A DNA stretch of 64,000 nt from Closterium sp. Naga37s-1. Lineage: Eukaryota > Streptophyta > Zygnematophyceae > Desmidiales > Closteriaceae. Of the stretch, positions 1-10,300 are shown piece by piece. The notes under the pieces were generated by a model. That model was not told the DNA's origin. It did no database searches and saw only the letters and a program-made list of their open reading frames with translations. A program made the translations under genes and the position numbers. Numbering within the stretch: position 1 is the first letter of the stretch; the number at the start of each line of letters is the position of its first letter. Location: positions 908,001 to 972,000 of the forward strand of contig CANJKZ010000410.1 of assembly GCA_947471745.1 (NCBI GenBank), given 5' to 3'.

Positions 1-3000
1 TTTGTTTCCTCTGTGCCACAACTCTCTTTCACTCCAGAGGCGCCTCCTCAAGTCACCACTTCGCAGACGCCATCCGCTTCACATGAGAAAGATTCCACTC
101 ATTCAAATACACCGAGTTTTGCATTTGCATCATCCTCTTGTCTCCATGCCTTTACCCAGGATCCCAAGACTTGGTTTTTGGACAGTGGATGTGATCAACA
201 TATGACTCCTCATGCTTCCCTTCTCCACAGCCTCAAGCCCTCCAACGTGAAAGAAGTGGTTGTTGCCAGCAATCATTCGGTGCCAGTTGAAGCAGAGGGC
301 ACAATGACATTCCTCAGCCCAGAGGGAATCCATATGTCATTCTCAGGCATCTTTCTTGTCCCCTCACTAGGGGCAAATCTTCTCTCAATTGGTCAAATGG
401 AAGAGAAAGGTATCTCTATTTCCTTCTCAGATGGTTCTGTGCAGGTTCATGCTCCAACTGGGCATCCTATTGCAAGAGGTGTTCGAAATGGACGTCTCTA
501 TCGAGTGGAGATTGATGCACAACCACCTGTCAAGCCCTATAGCAGTCCCTCGACTGCTGCTGCTACCACCTCGGTAAGACTTCACCCTGGAACATCTGCA
601 TCCCCTTACACTTGGCACTGCCGTTTTGGTCATCCTGAAGAGTCTAGTATCACACGCATGCAAGCTCATGCAAGTGTTGATGGTCTTATCATCTCCAAGC
701 AACTGTCATCTTCTCATTCATCGTGCCATACTTGTGTTGAAGCTAAGCTCCCTCGTCATCCTTTCTATTCTTCTGAGTCTGAAGTCTCTCAACCACTTGA
801 GCTCATACATAGTGACCTGATGGGTCCTTCCCGTACTCCGAGTCGTACAGGGAAAAAGTATGTGATGTCACTCATTGACCATCATACAAAATTTGCATGG
901 ATATCTCTTCTTGGATCCAAAGATGAAGCTCCCAGTGTTATTCAGTCTTGGTTCCCTTATGTTGAGCGTCAGTTGGGTCTCAAGGTCAAGATATTTCGTT
1001 CTGATCGTGGAGGAGAGTACATGTCTAACTCATTCCGCTCTTTCCTTACCAACCTTGGAGTTGAGCAGCAATTATCATGCCCAGCAACACCTCAACAAAA
1101 TGGTACTGCTGAGAGATACAACCGTACGATTCATGAGATCTCAAGAGGTTTTCTTTCCCACATGAATCTGGATGACTCATGGTGGGGAGAAGCTGTTACC
1201 CATGCTGCTTGGGTCAAGAATCGTCGGCTGACAAGCTCCCTTGCTGAGGGTGTTACACCCTATGAGGCATTATACGGCGTAAAGCCAAATGTGTCCATGC
1301 TTCGAGTTTTTGGCTGTATGAGTCAGTACAAAGTGCTGGATGACAAACGCAGCAAGTTTGAAAGCAAGGCAGCATGGGGCATGCATCTGGGCATGGCCAA
1401 GGATAGTAAGGGCTGGTTGATGTGGGATCCTCTCTTAAAAAGAGATATTGTGTCAAGGGACGTGATCTTCTATGAAGACATGTCCCCGTCTTCTTGGAAA
1501 TCTTCTTTCCCTCTTGTTTCCTCTCAAGTTCCTCCCTTCTCTACCTTTGCAGATTTCGAACTTCCAACAATCATTCTAAGTGGAGTTCCTGCATCATCAC
1601 CGCAGCAGCAACACGAAGATGCGTCTCATGCTCAAGACCAACAACCACCGCCATCATCTTCTGCTCCCACCCCTCATCATCAAGAGCAACAGCAGCGGCA
1701 GCCATCACCGCCTCCATCACAACAACGACAACAACCATCTCCACCCGATTTACCTCCTCCTCTTCAATCCCCTCCTACTCACCAGCAGGACCAGCAGCAA
1801 CAGCAACATCCTCCCGACACTCACTCTCTCCAGCCTTCACTTACACCTCTCGTCGTTTATCGGCCCAGGGGCTATCGTCCAGCAGCCCTTCTTCACCTTC
1901 CAGATCATCGTCAACTCATACCATCCACCGTGCAGCCACCACCAACCCAACAGCACACACCTCCCCATATCCAGCAACTCCCTTCGACAATTCCGACTAA
2001 TAGAGCTTCATCAGAAGCTCATTCTCAACCAGCAGCACCCAACCGGATTGATATCAACTATCCACCAGACACGAGCACGTCAGCACCATCAACATCTTCT
2101 ACTTCGTCATCTGCGCACTTCACCTCTCATGCGACGTATTCCACTCTTAGCTCACCTCCAAGACATTTGTGTAGCGGTCGCACCTGCTTCCAATGCAGGA
2201 TCCACGCCACCTGTTTCGCCATTTCCCAACTTCCACCCGAGCCTCTCAATCGCAAAGAAGCTATGGCAGGAGCATTTAAGGAGCAGTGGTTAGCAGCGGA
2301 AAAGACAGAACTGGAAAGTTTACTCGACAGGGGGACTTGGACTTTGGAGCCATTACCCAAAGGAAAGAAGCTCGTGGGAGTGAAATGGGTCTACCGGGTG
2401 AAGGTGAAGGGTGATGGATCCCTGGACAAGTTCAAGGCCCGTTTGGTCGCCAAGGGATATTCTCAAGTTCCTGGACAAGACTACAATGAAACATTTGCTT
2501 CGGTCGCCAAGTACACCAGTGTCCGCGCTCTTCTTGGCATGGCAGTACGAATGGATCTCTACATCATTCAACTGGACGTCTCCAACGCCTTCCTTTACGG
2601 CGTTTTGGAGGAGGAGATTTACGCGTCTCAACCTGATGGGTATCACGATGGTACTGAGAGAGTCTGCAGGCTGCACAAGTCCCTGTATGGCTTGAAGCAA
2701 GCTCCACGGGTTTGGTATCACGCATTAGAGTCTGCCTTGCTGGCACAAGGTTTCACACAGTCTGAGTATGACCCTGCACTCTACATCCTGCACACGAAGG
2801 TGCATCAGGTGCTGTGGTTGATCGTGTATGTGGATGACATCCTCATGGTGTCAGGTTCTCTCTCCCTTCTCACCCACATCAAAGGTATGCTCACCAAGGA
2901 GTTCGTCATGACAGACATGGGTGAGCCATCATATTACCTTGGCATGAACATCATTCGCGACCGTCCTTCTCGCTCTCTATTTCTTTCCCAAGAGCGATAC

Positions 3001-3954
3001 ATTCACAAGGTCCTCTCTCGCTTCGGCCTTCTCACCTGCAATCCTGCATCTACACCTCTCCCTTCTATTTTTCAGCCCTCTCAGACTGAACCCTTTTCTG
3101 ACTGGGACGAGTTCCACGAGGCTCTTGCACCTTCATCCTCTTCATCCCCTTCTTCTTCCAACGCACCTCCTTCATCACTCCTTTCCCCCCTCGACACTAA
3201 TCTTTACCAGAGCATTGTCGGTAGCCTCATGTACGCATCCGTCTGCATCCGCCCAGATCTCTCTCATGCTGTGGGCGTGCTTTCTCAGTTCCTTTCCGCG
3301 CCATCTACTCAGCACTTGAACGCTGCGAAACGTGTCCTACGCTACCTCTCCGGATCTAAATCCTTTGGTCTCTTCTTTCATGGACATGAGCATGGTAGTG
3401 TCTTGCATGGTTTCACGGATGCGGATTGGGCAGGTCCTCTTTCACAGCGGAAGTCCACTGGAGGCTACATGTTTGTGATAGCGGGAGCAGCTATTTCTTG
3501 GCAATCGAAGAAGCAAGGCTGTGTGGCATTATCTTCAACGGAGGCGGAGTACATGGCTGTGACGCAAGGAGCACGGGAGGCTGTGTGGTTGAGAGGGTTG
3601 CTGACGGAGTTGAGTCTTCCCCAGCATGAGCCGACCATTCTGCACATTGACAACACATCGGCGATCGCCTTGAGCAAGAACCCGGTCTATCATGGACGCA
3701 CAAAGCACATTGATACCCAGTATCACTACATTCGAGAGCTGATTAAGAACAAAGTTGTGACACCGGCCTACTGCAGCACCACGGACCAGGCTGCTGACTT
3801 CCTGACTAAGATCCTCCCCCGGCACCTCTTTCTTCTTGGCCGCCACCGCGCCGGATTGCTGCCGATCGAGTCTCTTAAGTGCTTCTCCACTGCTGTCCCT
3901 TCCGCTCCTTCTTCTCGCTCTGAGGGTCAGCTGTTCGGGGGGGTGTTGGAATGA
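1..3954 (+). CDS. Copia-0 Gag-Pol polyprotein, 3' part (protease, integrase, reverse transcriptase, RNase H)
   Basis: The frame is open from base 1 with no methionine that must be the start, so the gag end lies outside the window; 1,317 codons are visible without a stop or frameshift. Domains in Ty1/copia order: aspartic protease with LDSG (bases 178-189), GAG-pre-integrase HHCC zinc region (from about 613), integrase core with its D, D (SDRGGEY, about 1000) and E (NGTAERY, about 1105), a Gln/Pro/Ser-rich spacer (about 1590-2200), reverse transcriptase with YVDD (about 2827), and RNase H (TDADW about 3418; STEAEY about 3537). The order integrase before reverse transcriptase defines copia rather than gypsy. 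It makes cDNA and integrates it in the nucleus. All catalytic residues I can see are present, so this copy may be young and coding-competent, unlike the other copia copies here. Confidence 0.95.
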   Translation, partial: FVSSVPQLSFTPEAPPQVTTSQTPSASHEKDSTHSNTPSFAFASSSCLHAFTQDPKTWFLDSGCDQHMTPHASLLHSLKPSNVKEVVVASNHSVPVEAEGTMTFLSPEGIHMSFSGIFLVPSLGANLLSIGQMEEKGISISFSDGSVQVHAPTGHPIARGVRNGRLYRVEIDAQPPVKPYSSPSTAAATTSVRLHPGTSASPYTWHCRFGHPEESSITRMQAHASVDGLIISKQLSSSHSSCHTCVEAKLPRHPFYSSESEVSQPLELIHSDLMGPSRTPSRTGKKYVMSLIDHHTKFAWISLLGSKDEAPSVIQSWFPYVERQLGLKVKIFRSDRGGEYMSNSFRSFLTNLGVEQQLSCPATPQQNGTAERYNRTIHEISRGFLSHMNLDDSWWGEAVTHAAWVKNRRLTSSLAEGVTPYEALYGVKPNVSMLRVFGCMSQYKVLDDKRSKFESKAAWGMHLGMAKDSKGWLMWDPLLKRDIVSRDVIFYEDMSPSSWKSSFPLVSSQVPPFSTFADFELPTIILSGVPASSPQQQHEDASHAQDQQPPPSSSAPTPHHQEQQQRQPSPPPSQQRQQPSPPDLPPPLQSPPTHQQDQQQQQHPPDTHSLQPSLTPLVVYRPRGYRPAALLHLPDHRQLIPSTVQPPPTQQHTPPHIQQLPSTIPTNRASSEAHSQPAAPNRIDINYPPDTSTSAPSTSSTSSSAHFTSHATYSTLSSPPRHLCSGRTCFQCRIHATCFAISQLPPEPLNRKEAMAGAFKEQWLAAEKTELESLLDRGTWTLEPLPKGKKLVGVKWVYRVKVKGDGSLDKFKARLVAKGYSQVPGQDYNETFASVAKYTSVRALLGMAVRMDLYIIQLDVSNAFLYGVLEEEIYASQPDGYHDGTERVCRLHKSLYGLKQAPRVWYHALESALLAQGFTQSEYDPALYILHTKVHQVLWLIVYVDDILMVSGSLSLLTHIKGMLTKEFVMTDMGEPSYYLGMNIIRDRPSRSLFLSQERYIHKVLSRFGLLTCNPASTPLPSIFQPSQTEPFSDWDEFHEALAPSSSSSPSSSNAPPSSLLSPLDTNLYQSIVGSLMYASVCIRPDLSHAVGVLSQFLSAPSTQHLNAAKRVLRYLSGSKSFGLFFHGHEHGSVLHGFTDADWAGPLSQRKSTGGYMFVIAGAAISWQSKKQGCVALSSTEAEYMAVTQGAREAVWLRGLLTELSLPQHEPTILHIDNTSAIALSKNPVYHGRTKHIDTQYHYIRELIKNKVVTPAYCSTTDQAADFLTKILPRHLFLLGRHRAGLLPIESLKCFSTAVPSAPSSRSEGQLFGGVLE
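3936..3943 (+). other. Copia-0 polypurine tract
   Basis: A run of G directly precedes the TG that opens the 3' LTR. It overlaps the end of the Pol frame, whose stop codon lies inside the LTR. This is the usual plus-strand primer position in LTR retroelements. Confidence 0.6.
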
Positions 3955-5487
3955 ACTGCTGCTGCTGCTCGCGTGGCACCAGGGTGGCGGGAAAAATTTC
4001 ACGTGGCGAAAATTTTCGCCACAGTTTCCCCGTCAGCCAAAATTCGAATCTGCAAAGGGCATCTCCCAACATTACCCATTCGCCACTTCATCATCCTTAT
4101 CTCCAGTCAGCAAGGCACACTTCCATTTTCACCCAATACAAATCCTTCAATCCTCCACCTCATATCTTCTCCAGTCCTCCTCAACCTTCTCCTCCACCAA
4201 TCAATCCAAAGATTCCCTACCAAGCCTTAAATCAAAGCCCCATTCATTCCAATCACCAAGCCTTAATTTCAAGGCCACATTCATTCCACTCACCAAGCCT
4301 TAAATTCAAGGCCACATTCATCACCCCCACCTTATCCAACTTAACCAATCACAATCATTCATCTCCTCCTCTTCTTCATCCAACCTCAAGCTCCACCAAA
4401 TACAAAACAAAGGGTCCACCCCATTCTTCATACATACTTTTCAAGCAAGTTTTTACCTAAGCTCTGCACAAGTTCTACTCCAAGCTCTCACAAGGCCACT
4501 TCAAAGTCCTCCTCCTCATGCCCAACTCCTAAGGCTCCACTCACCACCAACCTCTCCCAATCCAAGCTCATAGCCATGTTCTCCAACTCTAGAGAAGTTT
4601 ATGCTTCATAATCTTTCTACTAGATTGTTATCAATGGTTGCTCTTTAAGTCCATCATGTACCTCCTTTGGACTAGTGCATTTTAAGTTTTGAGGCCTCAA
4701 CATCAACATTTGACTTTCTTCTAATCAAGACTCAAGCTTCACCTTCAACACTCAAGCTTGGAGGTTCTTCTCTACACAATAAACAAGATCTACACCTCAA
4801 CACTCAAGCTTGGAGGTGCTTCTCTACTCAACAATCAAGCTTGGATCTCACTCTCCTTCCAACAATCAAGATTCACAATTCAAGCTTGGCTTCTTAAAGT
4901 TACAAAGCTCCTTCAAAATGACAAGTAAGACTCTTTAAGGTAAGTCACCTCCTCATTTCACTCTTGTCAAGTTTCTCAATTAAAGCTTCCCTATTCAAAG
5001 CCTCTTCATTCTTATCAAGTCTCCTTTCTTCTCAAATCTTAGTTTCCATTATCAAGTTTGTTTATTTTTTCAAGCTCTTTTACCTTCTCATCAATCACCC
5101 ATTCAATATCTTTCTTTCAATCAATTGTTCTCTCCTTTTAATGTCTTCATCATCTTCCTTTCAAGTTTGTTATTTTTATCCTTAACCTTATTAGCCTTTA
5201 CGTTCTTACTCAATCTCTTCTTCATAGGTTTCTTTATCTTATCAATTTTGTCTTACGTCACTCTTAACTCTTTCTTCTAGGAGTTTTCTTTCTCTCTACT
5301 TGCTATTTACCCTTCCTAATCCTTTACTTCACTTTTCAAGAAAGGGGACATGCGTGGGTTTCGCCACGGTGTGGTGAGGTGTACGGCGGGGTGTCCTTCA
5401 TGCCGGACTGGCTCGGCCCCCAAACCACTTCGGAGCCTTCCGAACCTCTTGTAGACCGACGTCCCCGCCTAGCTCGTCTACACTACA
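3944..5487 (+). mobile_element. Copia-0 3' LTR (about 1.54 kb)
   Basis: Begins TGTTGGA right after the polypurine tract and plausibly ends ...CTACACTACA. The sequence is C/T-rich, with imperfect ~45-bp tandem units around 4190-4325 (AAGCCTTAA...CATTCATTCC) and repeated CTCAAGCTTGGAGG blocks at 4730-4880. The 5' LTR is outside the window, so the right end and the target duplication cannot be confirmed. The LTR ends only about 195 bp upstream of the dihydrouridine synthase start codon, so its promoter or terminator activity could affect that gene. Confidence 0.65.
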
Positions 5488-5681
5488 TTATCCTCGTTTT
5501 CAAATTCAGTGCATTTCAGCTCGTTTGTGAAACCTGCACACTCATAACATTGTCCTGTCCCATAAAAGTTTCCAAACCCCAAATCTTTCCTCCTACTTCC
5601 ACTCCCAAACATTGCCCAAATTCTGATGTGCGCGCACGCATTCCCGCTAAGAGCACGCAGCGCGCGCATTTCCCGCTGTTG
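5488..5681 (+). promoter_or_regulatory. 5' flank / presumed 5' UTR of the dihydrouridine synthase gene
   Basis: The only host sequence between the copia-0 LTR end and the proposed start codon. I see no clear TATA box. The reading frame is open from 5379 through to the exon-1 donor, so the start codon could lie further upstream; I chose the ATG at 5682 because the peptide after it looks like an organelle transit peptide. Confidence 0.3.
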
Positions 5682-7282
5682 ATGGAGATGCACCTCCTGC
5701 CCTCCCTCTCGTCGCCTAGCGGTCTCACTCGATTCTCCTCCCTCGCACCGTTCTCCGCGTTCCACACTTTCTCTACTACTCGCACGCCCGTATTCCCTCG
5801 CGCGCGTTTCTCCGTGATTACCCCCTTTACTCCGCACGCGTCCTTGCGCGCCCTGAGCGCCCCGCGCCAAGCACCCGCTGCGCAACCCACTTCTTCCCCC
5901 CGTGGCTTCCGATCGTGCCTCCGCGCCCCCGCTTCCCCCGGCGCTCTCTTCCGCTGCACCCCCGCAGCAGCAAGCGGAGGCTGGCGGTGGCGGTCGGATG
6001 CGCGCGCGCGGGGGCACCAGGCGGCGGCCTGCGCGGATGGGGCGAATGGGATCGCGGAAGGGTTGGCGGAGCGGAACGGTGGCGCGATCAGTAATGATCG
6101 CAGCTATGCTCCGCCGCGGCTGAGGTAAGAGGGGGGGGAAGGGAATTGGGGGTGTGGGGAGAGGGAAGCCCCACTCGGTTGGCGGAGTGGCTGTACTAGG
6201 CAAGGCGGCAGCGGAGCGGTGCATGCACACTGGCGTCTGCGCTGGCATGTGCGCTGGAATGTGCGCTGGCATGTGCGCGTGCTGCTTGGGTGGCAGAGGC
6301 AGGGGCGATAGTCGCGATGGGGGCAATGTGTGCGAAAGGGGCGCGCATTATGGAGATCGTGTGTCCATCATTCGCGAGTGAGCCTGGAAGGAGGTTCCCC
6401 AATGGGCCAATGCAGCACGCACACACGACATGAGCTTATCTCTCTTGGGTAGACGGAGCTTAGCTGAAGCGAAGCGAGGTAACGGGAGTGAGTGCGGAAG
6501 TTGCTGCAGCAGGGTGGGGCGATGGTGGGGGAGCGTGTTCTCTCTTGCAGCGCCCTCCCTGCTCCCTTCTCTCCCCACTCTAACCCACCATCGCCCCGTT
6601 CCCTCCTCCCCTTCCTTTCCCAGCGTGGCGCCCATGATGTGTTGGCCAGACTAGCCGACAGTGTTTCTTTTTGGCGCCTCAGAAATTAGTTTTTTCCCCC
6701 ACCATCGCCTCTCTCCTTGTAAACATATACTCCCCCCCCTTCCCCTCCCATCGCCCGTCGCCTCTCCTATTCCCCCTCTCCCTCTCTTCCCCCAACCATG
6801 GCCCCTCTTCCCATCCCACCCCCCTCCTCTCGGCAGCGTGGCGCCCATGATGGACTGGACGGCTGCCACTACCAGCCACTCTTTCTTGAGGCAGCTTAAA
6901 ATGATACATAGACTCTCCACCCCCCCTCCCCTCTGCCAGCGTGGCGCCCATGATGGACTGGACGGACTGCCACTACCGGCAGCTGGCGCGGCTGATGAGT
7001 GCGCACACGTGGCTGTACACGGAAATGGTCGTAGACAACACGCTGCTGCACCAGCAGCCCAATCTGGTGAGAGCGAGGGAGGGTTTTTAACTTGTCTCTG
7101 CGGGGCTGTGTGACTTTATGGAAGTGTGTATTGGCGCAGCTGATGAGTGCGCACACATGGCTGTACACGGAAATGGTCGTAGACAACACGCTGCTGCACT
7201 AGCACCCGCACCTCGTGAGATGGACGGGTTTCTTAGTTGTGTTTGTGGGGCTGTGTGTTTGTTGGGGTGTATTGTTTGAGCT

Positions 7283-7338
<56 letters not shown>

Positions 7339-10300
7339 TGCCTGTGTGTGGTAGGGTGGGGGGGGGGGGGGGGGTTTGGGTGGGTTGGGGGCACTGTGCA
7401 TTTCACAGGATGGTATTTCTCTAAATGGTACGGGAATGGATGGTATGCCTGCCTGCCTGGCACGGAACAGGAATGCCTTGTACTTCATACACGACCTGTC
7501 CGTGTGCTGCTACCCACTTCAACACAACAGCTTACGACAGCTTCCCATCTCCCCTCCCTCACACCATCAGCAACCTTTTTGAGCTGTGTACTTTGCTTCC
7601 TTGCTCCGTGCTCCCATGCTCCCTTGCTTCTTGCCCCCATGCTCCCATGCTCCCATGCTCCCTTGCTTCTTGCTCCCATGCTCCCATGCTCCCTTGCTTC
7701 TTGCCCCCATGCTCCCATGCTCCCATGCTCCCTTGCTTCTTGCCCCCATGCTCCCATGCTCCCTTGCTTCTTGCTCCCATGCTCCCATGCTCCCATGCTC
7801 CCTTGCTTCATGCTCCCATGCTCCCATGCTCCCTTGCTTCATGCTCCCATGCTCCCCTGCTCTCTTTTCTCCTTTGCTCCCTTGCTCCCTTCCCTTGCTT
7901 CCTTGCTTTCTTGCTCGCGTGCTCCCTTGCTTCTCTCCTCGCCCACACACCACACCCAACACAACTCCCCATGATCCCCTAAATCCATCCTATCCGCTTC
8001 CCTCCCCTGCCCAACCCCTCCCCACCACTCCTGCCCCCCCCCCACCACTTCCGTCCCATCCCTCTCTCCTCGCCACCTGCCACCAGGATCGCTTCTTGCT
8101 CTCGCCGCCCTCTCAGCGCCCTCTCGTGCTGCAGCTAGGCGGCAGCGACCCTCCCTCGCTCGCAGAGGCTACGCGCCTGGCGCTGCCATACGCATACGAC
8201 GAGATCAACCTCAAGTGAGACCTGTCTGCTTGTCTGCCTGCTCGCCTTGCCTCCTGTTATTGAGGCGCCTCATAAAGAGGCCACTCGCCTGGCGCTGCCA
8301 TACGCATACGACGAGACGAGATCAACCTCAAGTGAGACCTGTCTGCTTGTCTGCCTGCTCGCCTTGCCTCCTGTTATTGAGGCGCCTCATAAAGAGGCCA
8401 CTCGCCTGGCGCTGCCATACGCATACGACGAGAAAAGATCAACCTCGTATGAGCCGCTGCCTGCTCGCTTGCTCGCCTTGCGTTTTTGTAGGTCAGGTTT
8501 GAGAATTCATAAAAGTGACCTACAAAAAAGAGGCCGCACGCCTGGCGCTGCCATGCGCATACGATGAGATCAACCTCGTATGAGCCTTCTGCCGCTTGTT
8601 TGCTATCCTTTCCTCCTGCCGCATGCTGCTGTAGCCTCCTCACACATGCTCAGAGGTCCCACTTAGCGCTCCCAAGAAAGTACTGTAGGCAGCCAAGGCC
8701 CATCACAAGCAAGTGATCGCCTCAGTTACATTCAGCCTCTTTTGCAAACCATGGAAGCAACTGATTGCCTCAGTTACATAATGATCTTGCTTATTTGCCT
8801 CTCGCCCTTCCTCCCGACTTTTAGACATCCTCCATGCGCGCTAAGACTTGCTCTGGCCAATTCTCGTGGATCTACAACACATGGGGAGCCAGATTCGCGG
8901 ATAAAGAGCTGATCACTCGCACTTTCAAGCATTCGCACAGTGGCCCCTTGGCCTTCCACCTCCATGCTGTTACATTCTCGCACAGTGGCCCCTTGGCCTT
9001 CCACCTCCATGCTGTTACATTCTCGCACAGTGGCCCCTTGGCCTTCCACCTCCATGCTGTTACATTCTCGCACAGTGGCCCCTTGGCCTTCCACCTCCAT
9101 GCTGTTACATTCTCGCACAGTGGCCCCTTGGCCTTCCACCTCCATGCTATTACATTCTCGCACAGTTCATCCATGCCTCTGCTGTCGTGCTTTGCTCCCC
9201 TCCCCTCCCCTCTTCTCCCCTCCCCTCCCCTTTCATTCCCCCCTCTTTTGCTTCATACTGCCTCTGATTTCACCTCCTCTCCCCTGTCCTCCGTTCCCCT
9301 CCCTTTTCTCTCCCCCTTGTCCCCCCCCCCCCTCGTTTCGTCTTCTCCATCCCCCCTCCTTTCCACTTCCCCCTCCCCCCTCGCACTAGCTGTGGCTGTC
9401 CCAGCCCTGCCGTGTCAGGTCATGGCTGCTTCGGTGCACGCCTGATGCGCTCACCCAAGGTTAGCTTGCAGGGAGAGGAGGGGTTGGGGGAGGGTTGGTA
9501 AATGTGCCCTTTTGAGTCCACTCAAATTGCCCCACGTTGCCACTCCCTTGTACGCACTCCAACCGTTGCTTTCACCTGCTGTATGCTCCCATTCCATCTC
9601 TCCCGCTCCCATGCAACCATGCCATACTGCATCTTGCAATTCCCCCTGATCCCCAAGACCCCATCCCAGCCATGCCCCTGTGGCCCCATCTCTAGAACCC
9701 ATCTCTTGCACCCATCTCTTGCACCCTCACACCCATCTCTTGCACCCTCACACCCATCTCTTGCACCCTCACACCCATCTCTTGCACCCTCACACCCATC
9801 TCTTGCACCCTCACACCCATCTCTTGCACCCTCACACCCATCTCTTGCACCCTCGCACGCACCCATCTCTCTCACCCTCACACCTATCTCTCGCCCTCCC
9901 TCGACACCTCTTCCCCGTTCCTCCCATCACCCCACAGGTGGTGGCGGCGATATGTGCAGCCATGGGGGAGGTGGCGGGGGCAGCAGGCGTGCCGGTGACA
10001 GTGAAGTGCCGCATAGGCGTGGACGACTGTGACTCGTATGAGCAGCTGCGTACGTGCCAAAGTTCTGGTGGTGTGCTCGAGGAGAAAGGGGGCGTGAAGA
10101 GGGGAGGAATCTGGGGGGGGAGTTGGGGGAGGAGTTGGGGGAGGAGTTGGGGGAGGAGTTGGGGGATGAGCTGGGGGATGAGCTGGGGAGGTTGAGTGAC
10201 AAGGACTGAGTGAGGGGGGTGAGGGTGCAGTGCAGTTACGACCCTATACAGTGGCAGTTACATGATGGCTGAGTGAAGGGTACAGCAGGTGCTTAGGCCA

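Noticed and set aside
1580-2293. Overlapping His/Leu-rich frame inside the copia-0 spacer
   Set aside because: Shadow of the Gln/Pro-rich spacer in another frame; no motif.
8934-9168. CRISPR-like regular repeats
   Set aside because: Units are contiguous with no unique spacers, lie in an intron of a eukaryotic gene, and behave as a 45-bp minisatellite.
9700-9860. Second CRISPR-like regular array
   Set aside because: Head-to-tail ~21-bp units without spacers; a minisatellite.
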